Shown in pieces: positions 1 to 10,337 of a stretch of 64,000 nt of DNA (position 1 is its first letter; each line of letters begins with the position of its first letter). The notes beneath the pieces were generated by a model. The model saw only the letters and a program-made list of their open reading frames with translations. It searched no databases and was not told the DNA's origin. Position numbers and translations under genes: made by a program. The stretch spans positions 310,001 to 374,000 of the forward strand of contig NZ_FMHI01000004.1 of the NCBI RefSeq assembly GCF_900090145.1. The letters run 5' to 3'. Source of the stretch: Streptomyces sp. WMMB 322. GTDB taxonomy: Bacteria; Actinomycetota; Actinomycetes; Streptomycetales; Streptomycetaceae.

Positions 1-1
1 C

Positions 2-211
2 GTGGAGGAGGAGCTGCGCGCCGGTGTGGAGGAGGGCGAGCTGAGCGCCGACATCGACATCGCACTGACCGCGGCCGCCCTGGTCGGCATGGTGCTGGTC
101 GCCGCTCTGGACTGGAAGGCGTTCCAGCCGGAGCGCTCCCTGGACGAGGTGCACGGCGCGCTGTCGCTGCTGCTCCAGGGACGCGTCGGGGGGTGTGCGC
201 AGCCCCGGTAG
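2..211 (+). CDS. C-terminal part of a probable TetR-family regulator (cut by window edge)
   Basis: Only the last 69 residues lie in the window; the reading frame is open to the left edge, so the true start is upstream. The fragment is helical, with a run of small and hydrophobic residues around residues 20-40 followed by a DW pair and a final amphipathic helix ending in LSLLLQGR. This looks like the C-terminal dimerisation helices of TetR/AcrR regulators. The DNA-binding helix-turn-helix would be in the missing N-terminal part, so the family call rests on the C-terminal shape only. The next gene on this strand starts 356 bases later with its own promoter and is probably not co-transcribed. 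Confidence 0.45.
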   Translation: MEEELRAGVEEGELSADIDIALTAAALVGMVLVAALDWKAFQPERSLDEVHGALSLLLQGRVGGCAQPR

Positions 212-567
212 CCGGCCGAACCGGCGACCACCCGTTCCCAGGGCTGCGCACGCCTTCCCCCGTATCCCCCGACCCCCGTCACGGACGCGGGGCCCCGTGC
301 CCCCGCGTCCCCCTTGCAAGGGAGCCGCCTCCGTTCCGCCGCCCCGTGTCGGCGGTGCGGAGCCGGTACTCCCTTGCCACGCGCATCACTCTGCCGCCCG
401 GCGGGGCCCCGGCCCATCCGCTGTTCTACTCAATCGGCGGGCTAGGTAGCCCTACTCAGCACTGAGGGCCGGAGCCCGGGTGCTACCGCTCAGGGCGACG
501 GTCCCGCTCCCCCGGCGGCACCGCCCGCCGCGAGGAGCGGTCCGCCGTCCCGCTAAAGTCCCTCGTC
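212..567. other. Non-coding gap upstream of the desaturase-like gene
   Basis: I see no gene with a recognisable protein in this 356-base gap; the open frames here encode Pro/Arg-rich strings without homology that I recognise. The right end carries a promoter -10 match just ahead of the next gene. Confidence 0.6.
554..559 (+). promoter_or_regulatory. -10 box of a probable leaderless promoter
   Basis: TAAAGT fits the actinobacterial TANNNT -10 consensus and ends 8 bases before the ATG at 568. No Shine-Dalgarno sequence lies between them. This spacing places the transcription start at or next to the start codon, so the mRNA is probably leaderless. Confidence 0.5.
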
Positions 568-2097
568 ATGGCACGCATTGCGGTGATCGGCGCAGGGCTG
601 GGCGCGATGGCGGCCGCCGCCCGGCTGGCGACGGCGGGGCACCGGGTGACGGTGTACGAGCGCTCGGCGACCTTCGGCGGCGGAGTCCGGTCCTGGGAGC
701 GGGACGGCTTCCGCTTCGACACCGGACCCGGCCTTCTGCATCTGCCGGCGGTCTACCGGGACCTGTTCGTGAAGACCGGCCGTGAAGCGCTGGAGGACCG
801 CGTGGGCCTCGTGCGGCTCGATCCGGCGGTCCGGCACGTGTTCCCCGACGGCACGGCCGTCTCGCTGCCCTCCGGCTCCCGCGCCGGGGTCGTCGGGGCG
901 CTCGACGCCGCCTTCGGCACGGGGGCGGGCGAACGCTGGACGGATCTGCTCGCCCGGGCCCGTACCGTCTGGGACGCCACCAGGCGGCCACTCCTCGAGG
1001 AGCCGCTGACCGCGGATGGCGTCCCGGCGCTGCGCGAGAGCCTCGCCCGCGACCCGTACCCCGCGCTGCGCGGCAAGGGCCTGCTGCGGCGGCGCACGCC
1101 CACCCTGGCGGAAGCCGCCGCCGACGAGCTCCGCGATCCGCGGCTGGTGTCCATGCTGACGGGCTGCGTCAACTCCTACGGCCTGAACCCGGAGGAGGCA
1201 CCAGCGGGTGCGGCCGTACTCGCCTACGTGGAGCACACTTTCGGCACCTGGCATGTGCGCGGCGGGATGCGGGCGCTCGCGGAGGCGCTGTACACGCGGT
1301 GCACGGAACGCAAGGTGGACTTCCGCTTCGGCTGCGAAGTGGCGCAGGTGCTGGAGGAGGACGGCAGAGCGGTCGGCGTGAAGCCGGCCGGAGGGCCGGA
1401 CGTACCGGCCGACGCCGTGGTCGTAGGCACCGCCCGGGTGCCGGGGAGGGCGGCCGGCGACGGGGCACCGCAGGGTGTGCCGGCACTGTCGCGCCTCACG
1501 GTGCTGCTCGCGCTGCGCGGCGCGAGACCGGCGGGCACTGCGCATCGCACCGTGGTGCACCGTGCCGACGCCCCCGGCCGGCCGCTGACCGTGCTGCGTC
1601 CCGACGATCCCGCGCTGCGCCCGGACGACGGGCATGAGGCCGCGGTGCTCTCGGTCGCCGTGGAGCCGGAAGAGGCGGGCGGGGCGGGCGAGGAGAACGG
1701 ACTGTACGGGCAGGACTGGAAGGACGGGCAGGCGGGGCAGGACAAGGCGTCCCGTCTCGCGGACCGGCTGCTGGCCGCCGCCGACGCGGCCGGGCTGGAC
1801 CTCGGGGAGCGCGTGGTGTGGCGCGAGGTGCGCACGCCGCGCCACATCGAGGAGGAGACGGGGGCTCCGCTCGGTCTGGTGCCTGCTCCGGCACTCGCGG
1901 GGCGGTTTGCGCGCGCGGGCCGTACCCGGAGGGACGCCGCCGTGGATGTGCGGCCGCCCAACAGGACGGGCACGAGCGGGCTTTACCGCGCCGGAGGCTG
2001 GGCGCATCCCGGCGGCGGTGCCGCACACGCGGGAATGTCCGGCGCGTTGGTCGCCGGACTGATCGTGGAGGGTGACGACTGGCGCGGCTCGCGCTGA
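568..2097 (+). CDS. FAD-dependent oxidoreductase, phytoene desaturase-like
   Basis: This 509-residue protein has an N-terminal dinucleotide-binding fold at residues 5-31 (GAGLGAMAAAARLATAGHR followed by a VTVYE strand), then an arginine-containing FAD motif of the GGxxRS type. The C-terminal segment 471-499 carries the Gly/Ala/His-rich motif that closes the FAD site in phytoene desaturase and amine-oxidase-type flavoproteins. The family removes or adds hydrogen on carotenoid, retinoid or other lipid substrates. No phytoene synthase or other carotenoid gene is nearby, so the substrate is unknown. Residues about 370-390 form a low-complexity Gly/Glu/Asp insert. The start is supported by the -10 box 8 bases upstream. 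It stands alone as a single-gene unit facing a minus-strand gene. Confidence 0.75.
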   Translation: MARIAVIGAGLGAMAAAARLATAGHRVTVYERSATFGGGVRSWERDGFRFDTGPGLLHLPAVYRDLFVKTGREALEDRVGLVRLDPAVRHVFPDGTAVSLPSGSRAGVVGALDAAFGTGAGERWTDLLARARTVWDATRRPLLEEPLTADGVPALRESLARDPYPALRGKGLLRRRTPTLAEAAADELRDPRLVSMLTGCVNSYGLNPEEAPAGAAVLAYVEHTFGTWHVRGGMRALAEALYTRCTERKVDFRFGCEVAQVLEEDGRAVGVKPAGGPDVPADAVVVGTARVPGRAAGDGAPQGVPALSRLTVLLALRGARPAGTAHRTVVHRADAPGRPLTVLRPDDPALRPDDGHEAAVLSVAVEPEEAGGAGEENGLYGQDWKDGQAGQDKASRLADRLLAAADAAGLDLGERVVWREVRTPRHIEEETGAPLGLVPAPALAGRFARAGRTRRDAAVDVRPPNRTGTSGLYRAGGWAHPGGGAAHAGMSGALVAGLIVEGDDWRGSR

Positions 2098-2142
2098 GCC
2101 CCCGCGGCGGCCCGCCGCTGCCGGGCGCGGCCGCTCCGCCGG

Positions 2143-3555
2143 TCAGTAGTAGTAGCCGCTGCCGGCGCCGTATCCGTTGCCCTGGCTTCCGTAACCGTAC
2201 GGGTCGCCGTTCTGGTACGGATACTGCTGCTGGCCCTGCGGCTCGTTGGGGTCGCGCTGCTGCGGCACCCATGCCCCGGCGCCGCCGGTGGGCGGCTGGG
2301 GGAAGTAGGACTGCCCGTCGGCGTACGACTCGCCGTTGCCGTACATGGATCCGTAGGCGTCCGCGCCCGCGCCGCCCGCTCCGAAGCCGCCGCCCCCGCC
2401 GAAGGTGTCGGAGACCCCGTACGGAGACTGCTGGGGGCCGTACCCCTGCTGATCGCCCAGGCCGCCGATGCCACCGATGCCGCCGTACGGATCACCGCCG
2501 CCGTAGGAGGGGTTGCCCCCGTAGGTGTCGTAGCCGCTGTAACCCTCGTACGAGGGGCCTGCGGCGCCCGCGGCGTTGGCGTCGAAGGCGGCGTACGGGT
2601 CGGAGAACCCGCCGTACTGCTGGCCGTCCTGGTATATGCCGGCCTGCTGTCCGGCTGCCGGATAGCCGAAGCTGTCGTAGCCCCCGAATGTGAACTCGCC
2701 GGTCTCGTCCGGCATGGGGCCGGGCTGGTAGACGGGGACCTGCTCCTGGCCGGCCGTCTGCGGCCCGTAACCGTTCGGCGCGGAAAACCCGTTGGGCTGG
2801 TAGCCCTCGGTCTCCGGGCTGAACGGACTGAACGCCTGGGTCGCATCGAAGCCGTCGGGACCGGGGCCGGCGAGACCGTCGGGCGCGGCGAAGGCGGTCG
2901 TCTCGTAGCCGTTGCCGTTCGGGGAGTCGTAGCGGTTGCCGTTCAGGCTGTCGTAACCGTTGCCGTTCAGGTCGTCGTAGCGGTTGCCGTTGAGGCCGTC
3001 GTAACCGTTGCCACTGGAAGCTCCGAATCCGCTCGGGGCGCTCATCGAGTCCACGGCGGGGAAGCCGCCCGTCTCGTAGCGGTTCCCGCTGTTGAACCCG
3101 CTCGGAGCGCTCATCGATCCCACGGCGGCAAAACCGGCCGTGTCGTAGCCGTTGGAGTCGCCGGCGTTCTGCTGGAACCCGTCCGAGCCGTAGCCGCCCG
3201 ACGCGGTCAGGGCGGGTACGGGCTCGGGCGCGGAGTCGAACTGCGGCATCTGCACCGCCTCGGGCTCCGGCTCCTCGTCGCGGCGGCGGCTGACGCCGGG
3301 CACTCCGGAGAGTGCCCAGCCCGCCACGAAGCCCCGGCGGTAGGAAAGCGTCACGAAGGTCTGACCGGTGGCGAAGGCGGCGATCCCGACGCCGATCACG
3401 ACGACCGACGGGATCAGCGCCCCCGCCACCACGCCCAGGAAGCCGGTGAAGGCCAGCACGCGCCAGCGCAGCCGCGCCTTGTACTGCAGCAGCACTTCGC
3501 CCAACAGCCACAGCGCGACGATGCCGAACGCGATGTAGAGGACTGTCCAGCCCAT
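2143..3555 (-). CDS. Membrane-anchored protein with Tyr/Asn/Gly-rich repeat tail
   Basis: The 470-residue product starts with two or three hydrophobic segments (about residues 3-20, 32-60), followed by a short basic stretch (SRRRDEE near residue 95) and a 370-residue tail rich in Gly, Tyr, Asn, Gln, Ser and Pro. The tail contains five adjacent 8-residue units of the NGNxYDxL type and a larger duplicated block around MSAPSGF. It ends in GYYY. The composition suggests an intrinsically disordered, possibly phase-separating or wall-spanning domain; I recognise no catalytic motif. Homologues without assigned function accompany metF in Streptomyces as far as I recall. The ATG is preceded by AGGGGG, and it begins 39 bases after metF on the same strand, so the two may be co-transcribed. 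Confidence 0.75.
   Translation of the reverse strand: MGWTVLYIAFGIVALWLLGEVLLQYKARLRWRVLAFTGFLGVVAGALIPSVVVIGVGIAAFATGQTFVTLSYRRGFVAGWALSGVPGVSRRRDEEPEPEAVQMPQFDSAPEPVPALTASGGYGSDGFQQNAGDSNGYDTAGFAAVGSMSAPSGFNSGNRYETGGFPAVDSMSAPSGFGASSGNGYDGLNGNRYDDLNGNGYDSLNGNRYDSPNGNGYETTAFAAPDGLAGPGPDGFDATQAFSPFSPETEGYQPNGFSAPNGYGPQTAGQEQVPVYQPGPMPDETGEFTFGGYDSFGYPAAGQQAGIYQDGQQYGGFSDPYAAFDANAAGAAGPSYEGYSGYDTYGGNPSYGGGDPYGGIGGIGGLGDQQGYGPQQSPYGVSDTFGGGGGFGAGGAGADAYGSMYGNGESYADGQSYFPQPPTGGAGAWVPQQRDPNEPQGQQQYPYQNGDPYGYGSQGNGYGAGSGYYY
2902..3013 (-). repeat. Coding tandem repeat, 24-bp unit (8 residues)
   Basis: About five units of 24 bp encode NGN(G/R)YDxL. Units alternate between the G and R versions, with the last degenerating to NGNGYETT. 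The unit length keeps the reading frame. Confidence 0.85.
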
Positions 3556-3594
3556 GTGCGCCCCCTTCTCACTGCCTCGGCCGGCTACTTCGGC

Positions 3595-4512
3595 TCAGGG
3601 TCGATTGTGGAGTCCAAGATTCTGATGGATTTCCAACGTTGCCGTGGAGTTGTTGAGCGTAATGAAGTGGAGTCCGGGGACATCCTCGGCCATCAGCGTC
3701 GCACACATCTCCGTCGCGTACTCGATTCCGACCGAGCGTACCGCCGCGGGATCGTCTTCGACCGACCGGAGGCGGTCTGCCAGCTCGTCCGGGATCGTCG
3801 CATTGCTGAGCTGTGCGAACGTCTCGATCTGCTTGACATTGGTGACCGGGATGATCTCCGGGATGATCGGTGTCTCGCAACCCGCTGCCGCCACGCTGTC
3901 CCGCAGCCGCAAGTAGTCCTCGACGCGGAAGAACATCTGCGTGATCGCGTAGTCGGCCCCGGCGCGGCACTTGTTGACGAAGTGGCGCACGTCGGTGTCC
4001 CAGTCGTCGGAACGGGGGTGCATCTCCGGGAAGGCGGCGACGCCGACGCAGAAGTCGCCGGACTCCTTGACCAGCTCCACGAGTTCGGAAGCGTAGGTGA
4101 GGCCCTCGGGGTGCCTGACCCACTCGCCCATCGGGTCGCCGGGAGGGTCGCCCCGGATCGCGAGCACGTTGCGGATGCCGGCGTCCGCGTACTGGCCGAT
4201 GACGTTGCGCAACTCCGACCTGGAGTGGTTCACGGCGGTCAGGTGCGCGACCGGGGTGAGTGTCGTCTCGGTGGCGATCCGCTCGGTGTTGCGCACGGTC
4301 CCCTCTCGCGAGGAGCCTCCGGCGCCGTAGGTCACGGAGACGAACGTGGGTGAGACGGCTTCGATCCGCCGCAGGGCGTTCCACAGTGAGCGCTCGCCCT
4401 TCTCCGTCTTCGGGGCGAAGAACTCGAACGAGTACGAGCGCTGCCCCGTCGCGAGGAGGTCACGCACTGTCGTGCTGCTGTCTGTCCTGGTAGCTGAGAT
4501 ACCGATGGCCAT
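3595..4512 (-). CDS. metF: 5,10-methylenetetrahydrofolate reductase
   Basis: This enzyme reduces 5,10-methylene- to 5-methyl-tetrahydrofolate, the methyl donor for methionine synthesis, using FAD in the cytoplasm. The 305-residue length fits bacterial MetF. Visible family motifs include [10 protein letters not shown] near residue 27, the [11 protein letters not shown] loop near residue 58, [10 protein letters not shown] near residue 118 and the Q-MFF strand near residue 191 followed by a [11 protein letters not shown] loop. The ATG at 4512 has no Shine-Dalgarno sequence but lies 6 bases from a TAGCCT -10 match, so it may be leaderless. A 10-bp inverted repeat sits just upstream of that promoter. 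The membrane protein gene follows 39 bases downstream. Confidence 0.95.
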   Translation of the reverse strand: MAIGISATRTDSSTTVRDLLATGQRSYSFEFFAPKTEKGERSLWNALRRIEAVSPTFVSVTYGAGGSSREGTVRNTERIATETTLTPVAHLTAVNHSRSELRNVIGQYADAGIRNVLAIRGDPPGDPMGEWVRHPEGLTYASELVELVKESGDFCVGVAAFPEMHPRSDDWDTDVRHFVNKCRAGADYAITQMFFRVEDYLRLRDSVAAAGCETPIIPEIIPVTNVKQIETFAQLSNATIPDELADRLRSVEDDPAAVRSVGIEYATEMCATLMAEDVPGLHFITLNNSTATLEIHQNLGLHNRP

Positions 4513-4518
4513 GGTTGC

Positions 4519-4583
4519 AGGCTATCGGCCTTGGCTAGAGGGCGACGGGGCGTGAAGAGCGCTTACGTCCCTTCCGTCGCCCT
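4519..4583 (-). promoter_or_regulatory. metF promoter region with an inverted repeat upstream
   Basis: On the minus strand a TAGCCT -10 match occupies 4524-4519, 6 bases before the metF ATG. Farther upstream, AGGGCGACGG at 4539-4548 is perfectly repeated in inverse orientation at 4574-4583, with an inner shorter dyad. It could be an operator or the end of an upstream transcript; no regulator is identified. Confidence 0.35.
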
Positions 4584-4741
4584 TGTCGGTGCGGCTGTTC
4601 CGGTTGCGAACGCGCTGGTCACGCAGCGAAAACGGCGCACGGGCGGCGCATGGGAAAGCGATTTCGCCGCGGGTCGCGCGCGGGACGGAGCCCGCCCGGC
4701 ACCCCCGCGGGTACCCCCGTCGGGCAGCGCTCCGGCGGCGC

Positions 4742-5422
4742 TCAGCGCGACGGGCCGGCCCCGTCGTGCTCGGCGCGCTCCCGCAGCCGCCGGGCCAGCC
4801 CCGCCGCGGCGGCCTCGGGGTCGTCGGCGCCGGTGAGGACCCGGACGACCACGACGCGCCTCGCACCGGCGTCCAGCACCTGGTCCAGGTTGGAGGCGTC
4901 GATCCCGCCGATGGCGAACCAGGGGCGCGAAGTCCCCAGCGAGGCCGTGTACCTGACCAGTCCGAGACCCGGGGCGTGACGGCCCGGCTTGGTGGGGGTC
5001 GGCCAGCAGGGGCCGGTGCAGAAGTAGTCCACACCGGGCTCGGCCGCCGCTGCCGCGGCCTCCGCCTCGGCATGCGTGGACCGGCCGACGAGGACGTCGT
5101 CGCCGACGACGGCACGGGCGGCGGGGACGGGGAGGTCACCCTGGCCGAGGTGGAGCACGTCGGAGCCGGCGGCGTGCGCCACGTCCGCCCGGTCGTTGAC
5201 GGCGAGCAGCTTCCCGTGGCGCCGGCAGGCGTCCGCGAAGACCTCGAGGTGTTCCAGCTCCTCGGCGGCCTCCATGGTCTTGTCCCGCAGCTGCACGATG
5301 TCGACGCCCCCGCGCAGAACCGCGTCGAGGAACTCCGGCAGATCGCGCTGCTCCTTGCGCGCGTCGGTGCACAGATACAGCCGGGCACCGGCGAGCAGGC
5401 TGCGGGCGGTGTTGGCGCTCAT
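4742..5422 (-). CDS. thiE: Thiamine-phosphate synthase
   Basis: ThiE joins the thiazole phosphate and HMP-pyrophosphate halves to form thiamine phosphate. The 226-residue TIM-barrel protein shows the family motifs [11 protein letters not shown] (about residue 40), [21 protein letters not shown] (about residue 75), the GxSxH-like [11 protein letters not shown], the [13 protein letters not shown] phosphate loop and [10 protein letters not shown]. It ends in a basic tail. It lies across the ferredoxin-reductase-like gene from the riboswitch-controlled thiOSG operon. No TPP riboswitch core (CTGAGA plus the GAACCTGATC element) is present in its own upstream region. A 21-bp hairpin ends only 22 bases before the start codon. 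Confidence 0.95.
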   Translation of the reverse strand: MSANTARSLLAGARLYLCTDARKEQRDLPEFLDAVLRGGVDIVQLRDKTMEAAEELEHLEVFADACRRHGKLLAVNDRADVAHAAGSDVLHLGQGDLPVPAARAVVGDDVLVGRSTHAEAEAAAAAAEPGVDYFCTGPCWPTPTKPGRHAPGLGLVRYTASLGTSRPWFAIGGIDASNLDQVLDAGARRVVVVRVLTGADDPEAAAAGLARRLRERAEHDGAGPSR

Positions 5423-5444
5423 GAGGGTCGTCCCCCCGGACGAG

Positions 5445-5492
5445 GGCGTGCGGGCCGGACGCAGCGGCGGGCGCTGCGCCGGCCCGCACGCC
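5445..5492 (-). terminator. Very strong hairpin directly ahead of thiE (terminator or attenuator)
   Basis: A 14-bp stem (5445-5458 with 5479-5492) is stacked on a 7-bp stem (5460-5466 with 5472-5478) with a single bulged A and a 5-base loop. It lies between the Rv2175c-like stop and the thiE start. It could end the upstream transcript or act in the thiE leader. Confidence 0.6.
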
Positions 5493-5576
5493 GGCGGATG
5501 TGCGGATGCGTGCGGTGCGACTGCGTGTACAGGCAGTGCGGTGCGGTGTTTGCCGGGAACTGCGCTGTGCGGGATG

Positions 5577-5942
5577 TCACACGGCGAGTGCCTGGGCGCG
5601 CCGCTTCACCTCTGTCCCGCGGTTCTCCCGGAGGGCCTGCGCGGGGGTGCCGGGCAGGCTCTCGTCCTCGGTGAAGAGCCACTCCAGCATTTCCTCGTCG
5701 CTGAAGCCGTCGTCCTTGAGGAGCGTGATCGTGCCGACGAGGCCCTTCACGATGCGGCCCGAGGCGATGAAGTCCGCGGGCACCTGCAAGGTCCGCCCCT
5801 CCCCTCTGCGGACCGCGATCAGCTGACCCTCCTTGACGAGCTGACGGGCCCGGGTCACCGGGATGTCCAGCTTTTCGGCGACATCGGGCAGGGTGAGCCA
5901 GCCAGGGACGAGAGCATCGGTTTTTGCATCAATCTCTGTCAC
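5577..5942 (-). CDS. Rv2175c-family helix-turn-helix DNA-binding protein
   Basis: The 121-residue product contains a winged helix-turn-helix of the Rv2175c type: [20 protein letters not shown] near residue 17, then the basic strand [13 protein letters not shown]. The C-terminal half ([17 protein letters not shown] and [10 protein letters not shown]) is the conserved region that follows the HTH in actinobacterial members. In mycobacteria Rv2175c is a DNA-binding substrate of the kinase PknL; a PASTA kinase gene lies 4.4 kb away here, but any link is inference. I chose the GTG at 5942 because the remembered homologues begin TEIDAK; a GTG at 5975 would add 11 residues. Confidence 0.8.
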   Translation of the reverse strand: MTEIDAKTDALVPGWLTLPDVAEKLDIPVTRARQLVKEGQLIAVRRGEGRTLQVPADFIASGRIVKGLVGTITLLKDDGFSDEEMLEWLFTEDESLPGTPAQALRENRGTEVKRRAQALAV

Positions 5943-6054
5943 GCCACCAGCCTGCCATCCCGCTGTGACAGTCACTACTGTGCGGCGGCCGGCAGTCCGC
6001 CGCAGGCTCCCGTTCGGGGCCGCTGCGCCGCGGGAACGCAGGCCGCCCGTACCG

Positions 6055-7293
6055 CTAGGAGGTGGGAACGGCCTTCTTCAGGGGAACCGCCGCGTCGGCC
6101 ACGCGTTCCGCGTCCACCGGAGCACGGCCGGCGATGAGCCTTCTGCCCTGCGCCAGATCGCGGGGCCGGCCGACGGCGAGCAGCGCGTTCAGCGTTCCGT
6201 CGCGCAGCCAGCACACCGACCAGGCGGCCTGGTCCGGGTCGCCGCGCCGGACCAGTTCGTCCTGCGCCGTGTGGTGTCCCGCGTACTGGACGAAGCGTCC
6301 GAACTGCTCGGACCAGAAGTAGGGAACCGGGTCGTAGAGCGCGGCCTCCGCCTCGCCGTCCGGCAGCGTTCCGGCCGTGATGTTGGCGGCCACGACGCGG
6401 GGCCCCTGCAGCGCGTTGTCCCAGTGGTGCACGAGCAGGCGTTCGCCGTACCGGGCGGAGGGGAAGGAGGCACAGTCGCCGACCGCGTACACGTTCGGGG
6501 CGGAGGCGCGCAGCATCTCGTCCGCGAGCACGCCGCCGTCCTCGCCGAGTCCGATGCCGGAGCCTGCCAGCCAGCCCGTCGCGGGACGCGAGCCGACGCC
6601 CACCACCACGGCGTCGGCCCGCAGCCGCGTGCCGTCCTGGAGCCTGACCCCGCCCCGCTCCACCGAGCGCACGGCTGTGCCGGTACGCAGGCGCGCACCG
6701 CTCTCCTCGTACCAGGGGCGCATGTGTTCCGTGATCTCCGCGGGAAGCGCTCCCGGAAGCGGCGCCACCCCGGCCTCCACGACGGTGACGTCGCAGCCCG
6801 CCTCGCGTGCCGCGGTGGTGAACTCGGCGCCGATCCAGCCCGCGCCCACCACGACCACCTCGCTGCGCGCCGCCAGGACGGCGCGCAGCCGTGCGGCGTC
6901 GTCGAGGGTCCGCAGCAGGTGCACGCCGGGGACGCCCTCGGCACCGGGGAGCGCGACAGCCTCGGCTCCCGTGGCGATGACGAGTTGGTCGTAGGCAACG
7001 CTGCCCGCGTCCGTCTCCACAAGGCGTTCGCCGGGCCTCAGCGCGGTCGCCTGCCTGCCCAGTTCCACATCGATGCCGAGGGCGCCGAAGTCGACGTCCA
7101 GCGCGGCGTCGTCCGCCTTGCCCAGCAGCACCGCCTTGGACAACGGGGGCCGGTCGTACGGCTGATGGGGCTCGCCGCCGATCAGCCGGATGCCGCCGGG
7201 CCAGCCCTGCTCGCGCAGTTGCACGGCCGTCTGCACACCGGCCATGCCCGCACCCACGACGACGACCCGCTGCTCGCTCCGACTCACGCCCAC
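6055..7293 (-). CDS. FAD-dependent ferredoxin-reductase-like oxidoreductase
   Basis: The 412-residue protein has two dinucleotide-binding motifs, VVVGAGMAGVQTA near residue 11 for FAD and VVVGAGWIGAEF near residue 147 for NAD(P)H, plus the second FAD motif NVYAVGDCASFP near residue 265. This is the architecture of class I ferredoxin/rubredoxin reductases that pass electrons from NAD(P)H to a ferredoxin, often feeding a P450 or dioxygenase. The C-terminal reductase domain has the YFWSEQFG motif. No cognate ferredoxin or oxygenase gene is adjacent. It is transcribed away from the thiO operon. The GTG at 7293 or a second GTG two codons later are both possible starts. Confidence 0.85.
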   Translation of the reverse strand: MGVSRSEQRVVVVGAGMAGVQTAVQLREQGWPGGIRLIGGEPHQPYDRPPLSKAVLLGKADDAALDVDFGALGIDVELGRQATALRPGERLVETDAGSVAYDQLVIATGAEAVALPGAEGVPGVHLLRTLDDAARLRAVLAARSEVVVVGAGWIGAEFTTAAREAGCDVTVVEAGVAPLPGALPAEITEHMRPWYEESGARLRTGTAVRSVERGGVRLQDGTRLRADAVVVGVGSRPATGWLAGSGIGLGEDGGVLADEMLRASAPNVYAVGDCASFPSARYGERLLVHHWDNALQGPRVVAANITAGTLPDGEAEAALYDPVPYFWSEQFGRFVQYAGHHTAQDELVRRGDPDQAAWSVCWLRDGTLNALLAVGRPRDLAQGRRLIAGRAPVDAERVADAAVPLKKAVPTS

Positions 7294-7465
7294 CCGGTCA
7301 TCCTAGGGCGCGGGCACGCCTCCGGCGGCCGGCTGCCGCGGCAGCCGCCGGTCACATCACGGCCCGGGCGCAGTACGCTGTTCGGGCGGTACGAAGCGAC
7401 GTCGGCCCGGCGAGGGGCCGTACGGCGAACCGCGGCAGCCGGCGGGACCGGCACAGGACACACAT

Positions 7466-7558
7466 GGCACACGCGGGAGTCCGGCGCACCGGGCTGAGAG
7501 GGAGGCTGCGGCCTCCGACCGTACGAACCTGATCCGGGTCATTCCGGCGAAGGGAGAA
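7466..7558 (+). promoter_or_regulatory. TPP (thi-box) riboswitch
   Basis: The hallmark elements are present in order: a GC-rich P2/P3 side, GGGCTGAGAGG at 7491-7501, then GAACCTGATCCGGGTCA at 7525-7541 and GCGAAGGGAG at 7547-7556. The last element is both the closing 3' strand of the aptamer and the only Shine-Dalgarno sequence for thiO (start 7570). Binding of thiamine pyrophosphate should therefore hide the ribosome site and lower translation of thiOSG. Confidence 0.93.
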
Positions 7559-7569
7559 GCAACTTCTTC

Positions 7570-9967
<2,398 letters not shown>

Positions 9968-10337
9968 GCGGACCGGAGCTCCCCGAAGCCCCGGGCTTCC
10001 GCGAGTCCGGGGAGCCGGGGCTCCAGGGCTTCGGGGCTCCAGGGCTCCAGAGCCGAGGTCCCGCAGGACCGGGGTCCCGCGGGGAATCCCGGTGGCCGGC
10101 ACCCACGGGACGAAGGGCGGAACCGGGGAGGAGAAAGGCCCGGCGAGGAGGGAGGAAGCGGAAGGGGCAAGGCTGACGCCGGGAATTCCGCGGCCCCCCG
10201 GCCTCGCGCGGAAAACCTTTACGACGAAAGTCCCGAAAGGGACAAATTGGAAATTCTTCCTTTTGCCCTGCTTCCTTGCCCGCTGCTTGGCGCATCACGG
10301 ATTTCCGCCGCGGTGATGGCTCGTAGACTCTTCGTCG
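9968..10337. other. Non-coding gap between thiG and the PASTA kinase
   Basis: The first 100 bases are a nest of short direct and inverted repeats built from GGGCTTC, GGGGCTCC and GGTCCCGC, which can fold as imperfect hairpins and probably end the thi operon. A small GTCCC-GAAA-GGGAC hairpin lies at 10230-10243 in an unusually A/T-rich patch. The right end carries the kinase promoter. I see no gene here. Confidence 0.55.
10324..10329 (+). promoter_or_regulatory. -10 box of a probable leaderless promoter for the PASTA kinase
   Basis: TAGACT fits TANNNT and ends 8 bases before the ATG at 10338. No Shine-Dalgarno sequence is present, so the kinase mRNA probably starts at its AUG. Confidence 0.5.

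Noticed and set aside
553..2028. 491-residue minus-strand open frame opposite the desaturase-like gene
   Set aside because: It is a shadow of a gene with a clear FAD fold. Its Arg/His/Gly-rich sequence has no domain, and long antisense frames are expected at this GC content.
5863..7497. 544-residue plus-strand frame opposite the ferredoxin-reductase-like gene
   Set aside because: The opposite strand carries conserved FAD and NAD motifs; this frame has none.
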